Below, in pieces: positions 12,358 to 25,445 of a DNA stretch of 64,000 nt. Each line of letters begins with the position of its first letter. The first letter of the stretch is position 1. The translations under genes were made by a program, and so were the position numbers. Below the pieces are notes generated by a model. It was not told the DNA's origin. It did not search any database and saw only the letters and a program-made list of their open reading frames with translations. Origin of the DNA: Melastoma dodecandrum (lineage: Eukaryota > Streptophyta > Magnoliopsida > Myrtales > Melastomataceae); assembly GCA_029817715.1 (NCBI GenBank), contig JARUPY010000465.1, forward strand, positions 5,293,001 through 5,357,000, given 5' to 3'.

Positions 12358-12725
12358 CTTTCGAGCAGTACAACAATGCCGCCAAGAAATTCATCGGCAA
12401 ATTGCAGGGTCTGATCGTGAAACTCAATCACCGGCTCACCGGAATCCAGCTTGTGATCTCCAACCCATACGAATTCTGCTGCAGATTATTCGGAATCCCA
12501 GATCTTCCAGTGAGCTGGTCATGGAGTTCATCGTCTACTCCTCGATCATATTCCAGACAGAGTGTCCTGCTAGTCGAGATGGGTTACTCATGCGACGGGT
12601 CAACCACTTTCACGTGCTCGGACCCGAACCAGTTCGTGTTCTGTGACTCATTCCATCCAACCGAGCGAGGATACACCATCATATCGGACTACATCGTGAA
12701 AACATATATATCCCAGTTCTTTTGA

Positions 12726-13491
12726 TCCTGTGGTTGCTGATCATCAGTACACACGAATTCCCAAATACAAAAAAAAAAGCCATTTCAAACAGCTACAAAG
12801 CAACGTCAGAGGCAAAAATCGGGGTGTGATTAAATAAATCATTTATTTTTACCACGTCATGGAACTGGGTTGATGGATATTATGACTGAACCAAAAGTGA
12901 TGGATGAGATAATCCCAGAGATGATGATATCTTCATCCAAGTAACCATCCCTATCCTAGGTTTTAATCCAGTTGACCTTCGACCTTTAACATTTGGGGAT
13001 AGAATTTCGCCTTGCATCGGCGGCTAAGCCAGCCAATACCAACAAGTTGAAGAACCCAAAATCCAAGGAGGAAACGTTAAAGCTAATATGTGCTCGAGAT
13101 GAAAGGTCGAATTTCGCAAAATTTTTTGATTAATATTTTTAAAATCGGTGTTTAAAATATCGATTTTATCCCTTAAAGTTAGAGAAATCGGTATTTATAA
13201 CGATGATTTCAATTTTAAGATTAGTCCGTGTATTAAATACTGCTTTCGAAATCAATATTTTAAATCTTAATTAAGAAATTTTAAAACTAAAACACTAGTT
13301 TCGTCGTATAGCATTCCTAGTAAGAAACAAAACTCAATGTGTACACAGGTAAATATAATATAACATCAAGCCGTCTGTTTATTATTATTTTTTTAATAAT
13401 CACAGAGCAGGCCATTGCTTTGTCTAGTAGATTTTCGCATATGGCACATGGGACGTGGGAATTTGGAATCGGTCAGAAAAATTATCGTCGG
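12726..13491. other. Intergenic, no gene seen
   Basis: AT-rich sequence with an A-run at 12770 and loosely repeated AAATCGGT/ATCGATTT-like words around 13110-13270 that look like old transposon debris. No coding signal. Confidence 0.4.
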
Positions 13492-13498
13492 TATAAAT
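13492..13498 (+). promoter_or_regulatory. TATA box candidate for the small gene at 13626
   Basis: TATAAAT lies 128 bp before the chosen ATG. A start about 30 bp downstream would give a leader of about 100 nt, pyrimidine-rich near 13550-13575, as in many plant leaders. Confidence 0.4.
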
Positions 13499-13625
13499 TT
13501 ATTACAAACAGATCCAAGCCAAGACAACATTAAAAACAGTGAATTTGTCTCCCTTCCCTTCCCCCCACTCTGTCTTTGGCTCTCATCCTCAAATTCATTC
13601 ATATCTCTGGAATACCCCCAAAAAG

Positions 13626-13925
13626 ATGAGTGGCAAGAGAAGATGGGATGCTCAGGGGATTCTCATCGTCCCCGGGGATAAACTCGACTGCATGGATTTG
13701 GACACGGGACACAATCATGTCCTGGGAATGGTGGAAAAAGAAGAAGAAACCAAAAAGAGGATGAAGGTGGGAGGGAAGGAGAGCAACGGGTTGACCTTCC
13801 CTGCTGCCAACGTGTCGGTGACACCAATCAGCGAGCAGCAGCAACGGCAACACCAACAGCAGCAGATGCAGGACAAGTGCAAAGGTTCGGACAAGGAGGT
13901 GCGCTTCTTCTACGAGTTCTTCTAG
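13626..13925 (+). CDS. Small hydrophilic protein, 99 aa, unrecognised
   Basis: I do not recognise this protein. It is a single open frame of 99 residues beginning MSGKRRWDAQGILIVPGDK and ending VRFFYEFF. The middle is charged (EKEEETKKRMK) and the C-terminal half has a Gln-rich stretch (EQQQRQHQQQQMQDK) before the aromatic end. There is no signal peptide or membrane segment. The ATG at 13626 has a purine-rich context (AAAAAG before ATG); the frame stays open upstream to about 13539 without another ATG. Support comes from the TATA box with leader and from low-complexity codons typical of a real small plant gene. It could instead be a fragment of a larger gene. Confidence 0.45.
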   Translation: MSGKRRWDAQGILIVPGDKLDCMDLDTGHNHVLGMVEKEEETKKRMKVGGKESNGLTFPAANVSVTPISEQQQRQHQQQQMQDKCKGSDKEVRFFYEFF

Positions 13926-14331
13926 GAAAGGAGGCTTTTCTGTCTCTCTCGTAAATCTAACAGATAGGGATTAGGTTTGTAAGCGACAGCTTACTTGGGG
14001 TTGTGAGTATTATCAGAAATCTGAAGTGGGTATTTTACCAAGCCGATGAATGATTTGTCGCATGGCAATACCCAGAAGAAGGAATCGCTCGCCGATCGGT
14101 AGGTTCTGCTGTAAGATAGATGTTTGGTGTCAGGCTACTGGCTTTTAGGGAATACTACCAGGAGAAGAATCTCCTTGTTATAAATGAATTATATTACAAA
14201 AGCGTACGCTTGTTCACGTAACAACATGCCGACTTCCCGGGTGTAGAAGGGCGCCCACTCTGTGAGTTTCACGAGGGTGATCAAGGACTGATCCGTTTAA
14301 GTTGTTTGATTCACCGTTCATGTCTTTTTTA

Positions 14332-15929
14332 TCAGTCATAAGGGTTCCTGAAATTCTTGAGCAGATTAGGTGTAATATCCCAGCCCAAGAGAGGGTGAGT
14401 CAAGAGAGTCCCACATCGAAAGGGAGACTGGACTGTGGTGGACATATAAGGTCGGGAGGTTGGCCTCCTTAGCAACGACGCGATGGGTGGCCTATATGTT
14501 ATATTAGGGATGTTGTGGGCCAGCATGTCATCGACGCTCTGTATCGTCTTCTGCTTGAGCTTCTCGAATTTGTCCATGCCGTGACCGGCAAAGACCTCCT
14601 CGAACTGTTCTGCATCGGGAAGCCTCCCAGAGGTAGGCGGCTTTCCTGAGATGGCCGATGATCCATGAGTGGATTTTCCGTAAACTCTCATTAGCTGCAG
14701 ATTAGACAAATGAAAACAAGAGAGTCAGACCGACAGGGAAACAGAGAGGCCGAGAAGTATGAACTCGTAGTTAAAACATCTTTTGTTTATTTTGCAGAAG
14801 TGTTTACTTGTTGGATGTCGACTAGGTCAGCGTTGCTCAGAACCACATGGATCTTGTCATCATGACCACATAGTGATGAAGTGATGAAATCACGGGCTTG
14901 AACTCATCGCTAGTATCGAGTTTGCAAGGATCGAATAGAAGCAAAATCAGGTCGCATTTTGCATTCCCTCAAGCTTAGCGCCAGTGAGTTGGCCCGTATG
15001 GAACCTTTGATAATGTCTCGACGGAAATCGGTGAAATCGTATGCCTGTTGAGTACGTTGCTTTTCCACAGCAAAAACCCCAGGATAGCTTCAGGGAAGTC
15101 GTGTAGGAATATGGGAACAAAATTCCACTAACGGGATGAGGCATCTGAGAACACAGAAACTTTGATAAAAAACACAGTGCCAAATGAAGTCGGACCCCCG
15201 AAAGGCATTTCTGCTGGGACAGCAGCAGTATTTCCAGGAATACTTCTTTCATCAGGTCCAGACTGTATAAGAGCAGAGTTATCGAATCAGTCACTATTTC
15301 CCTGTAGAATTATAAAGCAGACCATTAGTTCCAACTGCGAATTGAGTCGCTCCATATTTAAGGAACATAATTATAAAAGAGAAGTGGACATAAATCTTCG
15401 TGATGGGACTTCGATGCACATACCAGTAATGGCGAGACAAAATCATTGAAGTGATAAGTAACTTCCAGTGGACTAGGCTTCTGAATATGAAGTTTCTTCG
15501 GGCCATCATTGATGTAGGTGATGGAGGCACGAGAGACATGAGTATCACATAACGAGGCGACACATTGGATACACATACAAGAAGGATACACAAACGATGT
15601 CAGTTGGAAGCTCATTTCCATGGAGGAGCAGATTTTCCTTTAAATTAATACCCTGCCAAAATATTGTCTTCTACTGCAGACTTGAGCATAAACAGCCCTT
15701 TTGAGTTTCCATTAAGTTCAGAAACTACAGCTCCTGAAAAATCTCCGAAAACGGCCAAGGAAACACAGATCGAGCGGGCAGACGATTCTTTTGAAATCAA
15801 AGCCAAAAAGATTGAACTAAAACGCCAAGAAACAGAAGGAATTTGCTGACGAACCTGGCAAGGCAAATTGGACACGGAGACGGACTTGATGGCGTCGTTC
15901 CCCGTATCCGTCCATTCTCCGTCTGCCAA
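14332..15929 (-). pseudogene. EHD-type (EH-domain) dynamin-like GTPase pseudogene
   Basis: Plant EHD proteins are membrane-remodelling GTPases of endocytic recycling. On the minus strand the relics keep gene order: an EF-hand-like EH piece at about 15905-15835 (TDTGNDAIKSV, SNLPCQ); KKLHIQKPSPLEVTYHFNDF at about 15515-15440; a wrecked P-loop (STGK) near 15300; SGPDERSIPGNTAAVPAEMP near 15255-15190; VEKQRTQQAYDFTDF near 15060; CDLILLLFDPCKLDTSDEF near 14945-14890; HDDKIHVVLSNADLVDIQQ near 14865-14810; LMRVYGK at 14697; then EQFEEVFAGHGMDKFEKLKQ near 14605 and LLKNFRNPYD before the stop at 14332. Frameshifts and stops separate the pieces. About 150 residues between LMRVYGK and the C-terminal part are missing, and the last exon carries a 132-bp insertion. 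Confidence 0.85.
14371..14502. mobile_element. 132-bp insertion with 6-bp target duplication in the EHD relic
   Basis: The conserved EHD C-terminus is split between HNIPN and LLKNFRNPYD by 132 bp that begins TGTAATATCCCAGCCC on the plus strand and ends CTATATGTTAT. ATTAGG lies directly on both sides (14365-14370 and 14503-14508), as expected for a target-site duplication. The inside contains AGTCCCACATCGAAAGG, a word I associate with small plant LTR-type (TRIM-like) repeats, but there is no clean TG...CA end or inverted repeat, so the class is unknown. Confidence 0.6.
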
Positions 15930-16936
15930 TCAAAAAGCAAAAACCAAAATCAAAATCAATCCCTCCAAATTCATCGGAGAGCCGAGAACAAACCAGAAGG
16001 AGAAGAAGGGTGGTTCACCTGAGTCGTACTCGTTCACTGCTGGTAACATTTGGCAAAGGAAGACGAAAAAGTGTAGAAAAACACAACGATTGGGATGCTT
16101 CCATGCCGACAGAGTTCACTTCAAAGAAAATAGAGTGCCAACTCAATTTTCGGTAACTGTGTTCGAGTTTGAAAGAGTTATAACATACTACTCGACGAGT
16201 AATGTAATCAAAATTAGTCAACGATTGGAAATATGTTATAGTCTTAGAGTGAATGTTAGAATATGTTACCTTTTAAATAAATAATAAAATCGATATTTAA
16301 AATTATCCGTCATGAAAATATTATGAAGAAAAAAAATTGTATTCATGTTTTACACGTGGTATCACAGCCCCGACTAAAAATGAGTATGAGTTCGAGGGGA
16401 GTTATTAAAATATTAAAGTCCAAATCTCACGTTGAATATAAAGTGCCTCAACCTAGCATAAATAATGAATTACCATTACGCTATGCATTGTCATGTGTTT
16501 ATCCTTGTTGTCGGGAAATATGCTATTAGAATTTTTTGTCAAGCGTAACTAATCCACGCATGGATCAACCACCCAAATCCATTCCTAATAATGAATTGTT
16601 CCTAAACCTCGGTTTTGCTTTAACGTAAACTTTTACGTTAAAAAAACCACGTTCGTGAAAATACGGGGATCGAACAAAAATATCTTTCTTTTAATGACGT
16701 CACCGGGGGATTCAGAAGAGAAGTGTTGCGGGGGGCTTTGTGGGTTCAAAACTTTCAAAAAAATGAGATTATGTTATTATTATTTTTCAAAGTTAACACT
16801 TAATTGTCTTTCCCATGACACGTTTCCGGACAATAATAAATAATACCAGATTTCACTAAATGGAACATAGTTTTTGTTTTTTTACAGAGGACGATACAAA
16901 TTCGTACCTAACTATAGTAATATATGTACCCGTCCT
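15930..16936. other. Intergenic, no gene seen
   Basis: AT-rich, with many short open frames but no recognisable protein. The end next to 16936 is the 3' flank of the glucanase gene. Confidence 0.4.
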
Positions 16937-18414
16937 TCAGTTCCCAGTGCCTGTCGGATACTCACATCTCCCGTACCCTGCGCCCTCCCCCCCACCACCC
17001 ACAATCTCAATCAGTTTTGAACAACATTCATTCATTAAACACATCATTAGGCAAAAAGAAAGAGAGGGCTTACTGGGAGGCCGAGTGACGACGTAAGCGG
17101 CCCCACCAAAATCACACGTCCCCGACCTGCGTGCGTTCCTCTGGTAGTAACTGTCGAATGCGTACGTGGCGTGTGCCTCCAGCGTGTCCGGATCGTAGCA
17201 CGTCGCTCCCTCCTGGATCGGTCGGCAGTCCGCACCTCCCTCCCCGCATGCGTAATCCAACGCCTCCTGCAGCTTCTCCTTCCCCGCCTTCCCGTTCGCC
17301 ACGCACCACGTCGACCCACTCCCCCCGTCGTCCCCCGTGCTCGTCGTCCTCTTCTGCTGTCCGCTCGCCAGCTGCTCGGCTGACAGTGGAATGTCGTGCA
17401 CCCTCTGCTCTTTCGGGTAGAACAGCCCGTAGTTACGCTCCGAGGTCGGCCCCGGCTTCTGGTCCTTGTTGAACAGCGCGAACAGGTAAGCGTCTATGGT
17501 GTCGTTCAGCCGTAGCGGCGTTCCCTTCCCCGACAACACCCTCCTGACTAGGTTCCTGTTGTAGGCGGCAGCGTTCTGCGGCCCCGCGCCTATCTCGTTC
17601 GCATCGCCCTTCGACGGCAACCCTGTCTCCGTCACCACGACGCAGATGTCGTTGTACCGGAGGGTCGACGGAGCAGCGTAGATGGCGTCAACCTGCGCGT
17701 CGAACAGGCTCTCTTACCGCAACCCATTGCCGGAGTCCACCACGCCTGGGTTCTCCTCGAACAGGGCGTAGGACGGAGAGATTTGGTCGGAGTTGGTGGA
17801 GTAGGCGAAGAATGGGTACACGTTAACCATGAGGCAAGAGTTGGTCGTTCGTATGAGGTCAAGCATTGGTTTGATCACCGGTTCAACCAGCTCGTCCTTG
17901 AACGAGCCGGATGATGTCGGGTACGACGACTCCAGAGCGCTGAAAGCCAGGGGAGACGAGACGGACACGTCCTCGGAGAGGTTATACTTAACGAGCGACG
18001 CGTATACGTTCTTCATGGCAGGCACGAGGTAATCCGTAGTGTTGTTGGGGTCGGCAAACACCGCGTTCCCGATGGCGACCGACTCGATCCGCGTGGATGG
18101 GAAGTACTTGGACACGTTGGCCTGGACCCACGCATTAGAAAACGCCTGGGAAGAGGCAGCGGAGGGGAGGAGCTCATTGGGGAGGGAGACGAGGACGGAG
18201 ATGCCCGAGTTGGCGAGGGCGGTGAGGACACCGGCGTCGGAGTCGAAGAGGCGGACCCTGTCGATGTCGTTGGACTTGAGGAGCTGCACGCCTCGTCGGG
18301 GTTTGGGAGGTTGTCGGCTACGCGGCCGTAGTTGACACCGAAGAAGGCAGTCGATGGACAAACGAGGGAGGAGGCGAGGAAGAGGGCAAAGAGAAGGCGG
18401 GAGATGCTGCCCAT
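16937..18414 (-). pseudogene. Glucan endo-1,3-beta-glucosidase (GH17 + X8/CBM43) with frameshift and stop
   Basis: GH17 enzymes cut callose at the cell wall and plasmodesmata; the C-terminal X8 (CBM43) module binds it. The start at 18414 gives a clear signal peptide (RLLFALFLASSLVCPSTA) then FFGVNYGRVADNLPNPDEA. One base is missing at about 18289, after which the other frame continues VQLLKSNDIDRVRLFDSDAG. The GH17 barrel follows (VAIGNAV, VNVYPFFAYSTNSDQI, VVDSGNGLR). A TAA at 17716-17714 replaces the expected Tyr codon after NGLR. The same frame then resumes with SLFDAQVDAIYAA and VVVTETGLPSKGD, which includes the catalytic Glu. The X8 module (TWCVANGKAGKEKLQEALDY, CDFGGAAYVVT) ends exon 1 at 17074; exon 2 is 16977-16937 (RYGRCEYPTGTGN, stop). 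Only two point lesions break it, so it died recently or contains sequence errors. Confidence 0.85.
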
Positions 18415-18494
18415 TTTCTGTCGATCTAAACTATGTTGGTTAGTTCGTGGGAAATGGTAGTGATAACTCAGGTGTGAGAAACGACTTCTCTCTC

Positions 18495-18518
18495 TATATA
18501 TATATACACACACACACA
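18495..18518. repeat. (TA)n(CA)n microsatellite in the glucanase promoter
   Basis: Six TA units followed by six CA units, about 80 bp upstream of the glucanase ATG. Read on the minus strand, the TATATA block could also serve as its TATA element. Confidence 0.8.
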
Positions 18519-19880
18519 GCAGGCAGGAAGAAGAGGAGGAAGAAATGGATCAAAATGCTGGGAAGGGGTCGTGTGGTTAGTGCCCTGCTCCCACTCTCTC
18601 CTGCGTGTTTGGGATCGACAGTTTCATTCAGGGGTGTGGGTGGTTCGCCCCACGACCACCACCTCCGACTGCAACAGGATCCTGCCGCCAGACATGACGA
18701 CGGCCATTCCAATTATTTGCCCCGACCCACCACCCCCACCCACCCACGCACCCAAGATGCCGTTGCCCCTTTGGATTCCCCCGTTTCCTCTGTACTAATA
18801 ATTCCCCATGACGACATTATGTCTGATTGATATTTTAAATTATAAAAATAGAAAATTAATAAGGTGTTTCAGACATCAAAGAATTTTGAAACTAATACAA
18901 ATAAAGAACATCATTTCCTGTCGCTGCTACGTCCACACGTTATTTCTCTCTCTACTACGAACCTTTCTTCCCCTCTTCCTTTTAGTTATCTCTTTAATTT
19001 AATTGTTTTCTAAAAGGAAAAGGTCGAAATCAATGGCCAACGCCACGGAGACCGATTGGCTTAAAGAAATCTTCCTCCGAGTAAAAATCCACACTGATTC
19101 GGTAAAACAGGAAATGGATGAGACATAGTACAAGAAGAAACAGGTGATCTACTCTCCACCCTTCCCCAAGAGGTTTCATGCTCTACGTAACGACGACTTG
19201 ACTTCTTTCCCCAGGAGGAGGAAATGGTTTGTGAGATCCCGCGTGTGACGAATTTCAATGTTAGGAAATAAATGGGGTCGGGGTCTTAATCCTCTTTTAA
19301 TTATTCTTCGAGACACAGCAATGATGATAAAACTCTTGGTTTCAAAGGAAATAAACCAAAACCCACAAAAAATAGTGGGAAAAAAATGGGAGAGAGATTT
19401 GAAGGGGGTCAACTGGGAAGTCCTAAACTCGTGTGGAATGAAAGATTTGATTCGGATCGCCTCCCGTTTTGACATTGACACGTTCCCCCATCTGTTCCCT
19501 TCCCTTCTCTTGATTGATTTCATGGATTTAGGGGGGGGTGATGGGGGAATTAGTTAGTTGGTCAGCTTAGTAGTAGATAATAAGGAAAAAAGAAGATAAA
19601 GCAGTTGAAGGGGACATAGAGAGGTACGTGAACGAACCTTCAAAAAAATAAAAAACCGACCAAAGCGCGCCAAAGTTACGTCACGATCCAAATATTGGGA
19701 AGACCTTTGGGACATACCCTCTCCCGTTTTCTGGTGGTGGCGAGAGTGATCCAATCAATCTGACGACGCTTTGCCGACAAGGAAATTGCTATTCTTGTCT
19801 TATTCCCGTGCCTGGTGAACACGTTTCCAGGGAACCCCCCGCTACTACCATCACAATATTTACCCGAATTAGAACCACAA
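18519..19880. other. Intergenic, no gene seen
   Basis: Mixed sequence with C-rich (18720-18760) and AT-rich stretches. Several open frames of 60-115 codons on both strands show no recognisable content. Confidence 0.4.
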
Positions 19881-20099
19881 TCATCCTTTGTTCCCACGCT
19901 CCTCCTCGTGCATCCTGCGCCTCTTCTCGCCGGATCCGGGATCCCCGTCCCCCTCTCTGTGATCTTCACCGGCCGTCGGGCTCGAGATCTCTGGCTCGGC
20001 CTCCTTCAGCTTCTCCTCGGCGATCCTTTCGAACTCCTCCGCCGTAGAACTCGCTCTCTCTGCCTCGATCTCGGTCGAGCCGTGGCGGTCGCTGTACCC
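19881..20099 (-). other. Possible coding exon, Glu/Ala-rich, unrecognised
   Basis: After a pyrimidine-rich tract ending CAG at 20100, the minus strand is open for about 72 codons: GYSDRHGSTEIEAERASSTA, then EEFERIAEEKLKEAEPE, ending in a charged GEKRRRMHEEERGNKG before a stop at 19881. The composition is like a small LEA-type or organelle protein's second exon, but I cannot name the family and find no convincing first exon. The neighbouring 20100-20630 shows nothing else. It may be a relic. Confidence 0.25.
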
Positions 20100-20531
20100 C
20101 TGAGATTTCACCCAAAAGAAAAAACAGAGAGAAGAAGGACAGCGCCACATGAATTACTCCCAGAACAGGAGGGCTCAACACAAATAGGGGGGGTTCACCT
20201 TAGTGGGCATGAGCCGGGAGAGGCTCTGACATTGAGACAGCCTGCTGATTACCCATGGCCGAGGGGATGATGTCCGAAGGGTAGTGTACCTTCCTGCCAT
20301 TGTTAAACTTGAGCAAAAACTAGAACCGGGTATCTGAAACCAGATAGGGTATCGACCACAGGGTACGGCAATAAGCTGGTGCCAGAGGCGATAGTGGGGG
20401 ACGTGTCACATTAGACAGGGACATTCAACATCCTATCGCCATGATTATGACACGTCACATCAGCCATGCAAAGGGAAAACCATTCCAACCTACCAAAAGC
20501 AGACCTTACAACAATAATTCAAAGCCTAATT

Positions 20532-20552
20532 CCCCCCCCCCCCCCCCCCCCC
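20532..20552. repeat. Poly-C run of 21
   Basis: Twenty-one consecutive C on the plus strand in the 3' flank of the aspartate carbamoyltransferase gene. The run length is likely unreliable. Confidence 0.9.
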
Positions 20553-20632
20553 GGGCGAAAGAAAGGAACTGCAACAAGAAGTTTCCCGAATCAAATTATT
20601 TTATTGAAAAATGTATATTCAGCCACCCAATT

Positions 20633-22417
<1,785 letters not shown>

Positions 22418-23451
22418 TTGCAGAGCAAAGAAGCACAACCAAGCAAGAAAAGCTGCCAGGAAGGCTACAATATTGCCTCGGTGAAGTGCACAAGGCCCTT
22501 CCTTTCAAGCCGAATAACTGGAACGCAGTTGAATATGCCAAATCGTTACTACAGCAACAAAGACGATGAATCAAGTCCTACTTCCCGAAAATGAATAGTA
22601 AAAAGTGAACAAGGACTTGATTCATTTCATATCTGTAATGACAAGTCCTAATAGCCGCCGTAGCCATTGAAGCAGCATTTCGTCGAACGGCTGATATACT
22701 CGACTCACAAGACCCGTTTCACCCAAAAGAAGGAATCCACGAACTAAAACCATTACGAGTCCCAAGCAGCAATCCCACAAGGAGCCACTGAAACCGCGCG
22801 AGAGTTAAAGACGACAGGAAAGCAAATCAACATTGAACGTAAGCAATCAAGATCCCGTTCCGGACAACAAAGATCGCGCAAAAACCGAGTCCTGAACATC
22901 AGGAATTTCGTCCCCGGTTCAAAAATGGGACGGACATATTAATAATACGACAGACGCATCGCCGTCGTACGAGCTGTCTTACCGCCCCTCTCCGTAGGCT
23001 GAGTTGGATACGGTCGCGCTTCTGCCGCCCGCTGCTGCTTGTCGCTTGGTGGTGGCGGTGGAAAGGGCTCTAGTTCCAAAGTTTTCGTTTGTCTTTTTTC
23101 TGGACCGAAAGGCCCAGACAGAAATTAAAAAGATCAAAACATTGCCTAATTCGGAAAACCCTAATGTAAATCCAAGAACAAAGCCCCCAATTTAACCACA
23201 CGGGATTCCGACAAAGCCCAAGTTCCATTCAAACATCCTTAACCCAAATTACCGGTTTTTAAGCAGACCCGCAACACAATACTAACGACGACTCGACGAC
23301 GAACAGACAAGCCTAGCAGACTCAAGCCAGAAGGACAAGGAAAACGGTTGCAAATTCATATATAACACCATAGACAAGCCGGGCTCGCTTATGCTTTACT
23401 AACACTTCAAATCCCATGCTTTTCTCGAGGATTTCTAGGTTTCCCTTCCCC
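22418..23451. other. Intergenic: PYRB promoter and GGP 3' flank
   Basis: No gene is seen. The 22.6-23.0 kb part is GC-mixed leader or promoter sequence for the minus-strand PYRB gene. The part near 23.2-23.4 kb is the 3' flank of the phosphorylase gene. Confidence 0.45.
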
Positions 23452-25359
23452 TCACTGGAGGACCACGCATTCCTGCGCTCCGGCTGGTATGGCGGCACGG
23501 GATGTGTGACTCGCTGGGTTGTAGCCATCCACAGGTCCTGATTCTTCCATTGGGCGGTCCTCCGGCGTATCGGGATATCTGTCGTTGTTGATGCCTGGGC
23601 ATGAGATGGCCTCGAAGATTAGTGCTGTAACTTCCTCAAACCTTTCCTCAGAGAGAGAGACCTCTGCGAGGAGCCTCCATGCGTTCTCCTCGGAAGCCCC
23701 CTCGTAGTCCTCCTTCCTCTTCAGGACCATGTGGCCGCTGATCTCCCACACTGCTGGGTTCACCTGGGTGTCCAGGAGCTCCGCATTCACTTCACCCAGA
23801 GCCTGCTTCTCTGCGTAGCACTGTTTGCAGGGAACAAAATTCATAAACATTGGGACATGATGATTCGGGCAGATCAGACAGCCGTGTGCGAATAAGTACC
23901 TGGGGTAGGAGGAAGATCCGTTTTCCAGAATCTGCAATGAGCATGTTGTAAGGGATGTTGCTGTCTTGCAGACAGATGCAAGCGTCCGAGACTGCATAAG
24001 CTAGATCTCTCAAACTGTTTCCACCTTCGAAGACCAGGCACCTAACAGGATAGTCCAACAGTTTTAGCATCTTCACTCCCAACTCCAGAGAGGATATTTG
24101 CTTGGTAGGGGCTTTCTCGATAGGAAAAGATGAAGCCAGGTAATAAGCCTACAGTAATTTCAAAGTGACGACCATTAGCTCTCCCCCTCAGCCTCATTTT
24201 GCTGTTACAAGGAAAGAAAACGATGGAAAAAGAAAAGATCTAATTTAGCACCTGAAAGTGCAGGTGATTGATTGTAGCAAAAGCCCCCAGGCTGTTATAT
24301 CCCAGACGGAAATGCGGATTTCCAGCTTCAGTCGCCATGTGAAGGGCAAGAAGGAAGCTTTCCCGGTCAATTCTCTGAGGCAGGCATTCCAGAATTCGGG
24401 GGATGAGAAGCACATGCCCATATTCGATGGGGCTCACCTGCGAATTCAAGTTAAATTGTCATAAGCAACGAATAGGTTAAATGGAGGGTACAGAACCATA
24501 TCAGGATGGCCAATTACATTGATTGCAACAACACTGGGAGAGTTCTCGACGTCGATCGGGGCATTAGGATAGAACTGGGTTTCTCCATCTTCACTGGCCT
24601 CGAATTGGAAGAGGACCTCCTCTTGTCCGACCTTGGTGAAGTTGAACTTGCTTCCATCGAAAGGCTGAAGGACCTTATCAACACGGAACTCAGTAGGCCG
24701 CTTCTTCAGATGGCGCCCCTCGTTCAGCTGGGCGATGAACCCATACCTACCAGGAATAACCTACAGAGGATTCGGCACACATCAGCCACAACGTTGTCTA
24801 GGATCACACAAACAATCAAATCAATTCCCAAAAACTGAATACCTTGGTCTCGCACGCTGTGACGTCATAGCGAAAGAGACCCTTCTCCATGCGATCCTCC
24901 CACTACAGCAGCAAAGCCAATCGAATGTCACCACAACTACTTCAAGCACAAACAAACAAGAACACATGACATTACTAAAAGAATTTCTCTCGTCATCTCG
25001 AAGAGGCTAACCTCTCCCAGAAGAAGAGATTCCAGAAACTGAACAGGGGCTTCCTTAGTCCGAGCTTCAACCAATCCCTTCTTAGGGACATCACCTTTCC
25101 CCTTGAAAGCATACAGAGGCAGCTTCGCTCCTAAAAACATCAACCATATAGACGAAAAAAAAATTCAGGTAACCAAAAGGACTGCCTGCCCTAAACAACA
25201 GTAACCTCTGCCATGGTAAAAGCACCGACCTTGAATGCAGCAGCTGCGGAGGCAGTTCCGGCCGCAACCCCCTGCGCGAGGGCCTCCGGTGGCATCACCC
25301 CCATCCTCCTTTTGGTAATTCGACACCACAGTCGGCACTCTCTTAATCTTAAGCATCAT
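23452..25359 (-). CDS. VTC2/VTC5: GDP-L-galactose phosphorylase (ascorbate pathway)
   Basis: Converts GDP-L-galactose and phosphate to L-galactose-1-phosphate and GDP, the controlling step of the Smirnoff-Wheeler ascorbate pathway. Seven exons: 25359-25230, 25130-25012, 24902-24843, 24760-24518, 24437-24252, 24148-23900 and 23820-23452, in phase, 450-451 residues. The protein opens (M)MLKIKRVPTVVSNYQKEDGG, the family N-terminus; two tandem ATGs at 25359 and 25356 are possible. Then GLFRYDVTACETKVIPGRYG, LNEGRHLKKRPTEFRVDKVL, VSPIEYGHVLLIPR and the HIT-like catalytic motif INHLHFQ, which carries the nucleophilic His. The C-terminal half has SGKRIFLLPQCYAEKQALGE and GHMVLKRKEDYEGASEENAW. The long leader carries a conserved non-AUG uORF (separate entry). 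No lesion. Confidence 0.95.
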
Positions 25360-25445
25360 CCTTCCCAGAGATTATATAGCCTTGAACTGATACCCGATAA
25401 AACCGAAACAAGAGAAAACCGCGAGGGATAGCCTAAACTAGGTAT

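Larger units (their letters stand above)
8735..12725 (+). pseudogene. GDSL esterase/lipase relic, split by a hAT element
   Basis: Two fragments of one plant GDSL esterase/lipase flank the hAT insertion. The left part (about 8735-8974) reads, with a frameshift near 8775, as the block III neighbourhood: SLGTND, then YSIKQYRTFLIGFAEKFVTE and LYRLGAQKITL. The right part (12358-12725) continues with EQYNNAAKKFIGKLQGL, VKLNHRLTGIQLVISNPYE, a one-base loss near 12473, then EMGYSCDGSTTFTCSDPNQF, SFHPTERGYTIISDYIVKTY and a stop at 12725. SFHPTE holds the His of the catalytic triad. The exon carrying the nucleophilic GDS motif is not found upstream, so the gene was 5'-truncated and frameshifted as well as interrupted. 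It cannot make an active enzyme. Confidence 0.85.

Noticed and set aside
17060..17320. Other-frame ORFs inside the X8 region
   Set aside because: High GC coding DNA leaves several frames open; only the X8 frame has the conserved Cys pattern.
20160..20440. Possible repeat or RNA gene near the poly-C tract
   Set aside because: I looked for tRNA or 5S-like boxes and inverted repeats and found no convincing structure.
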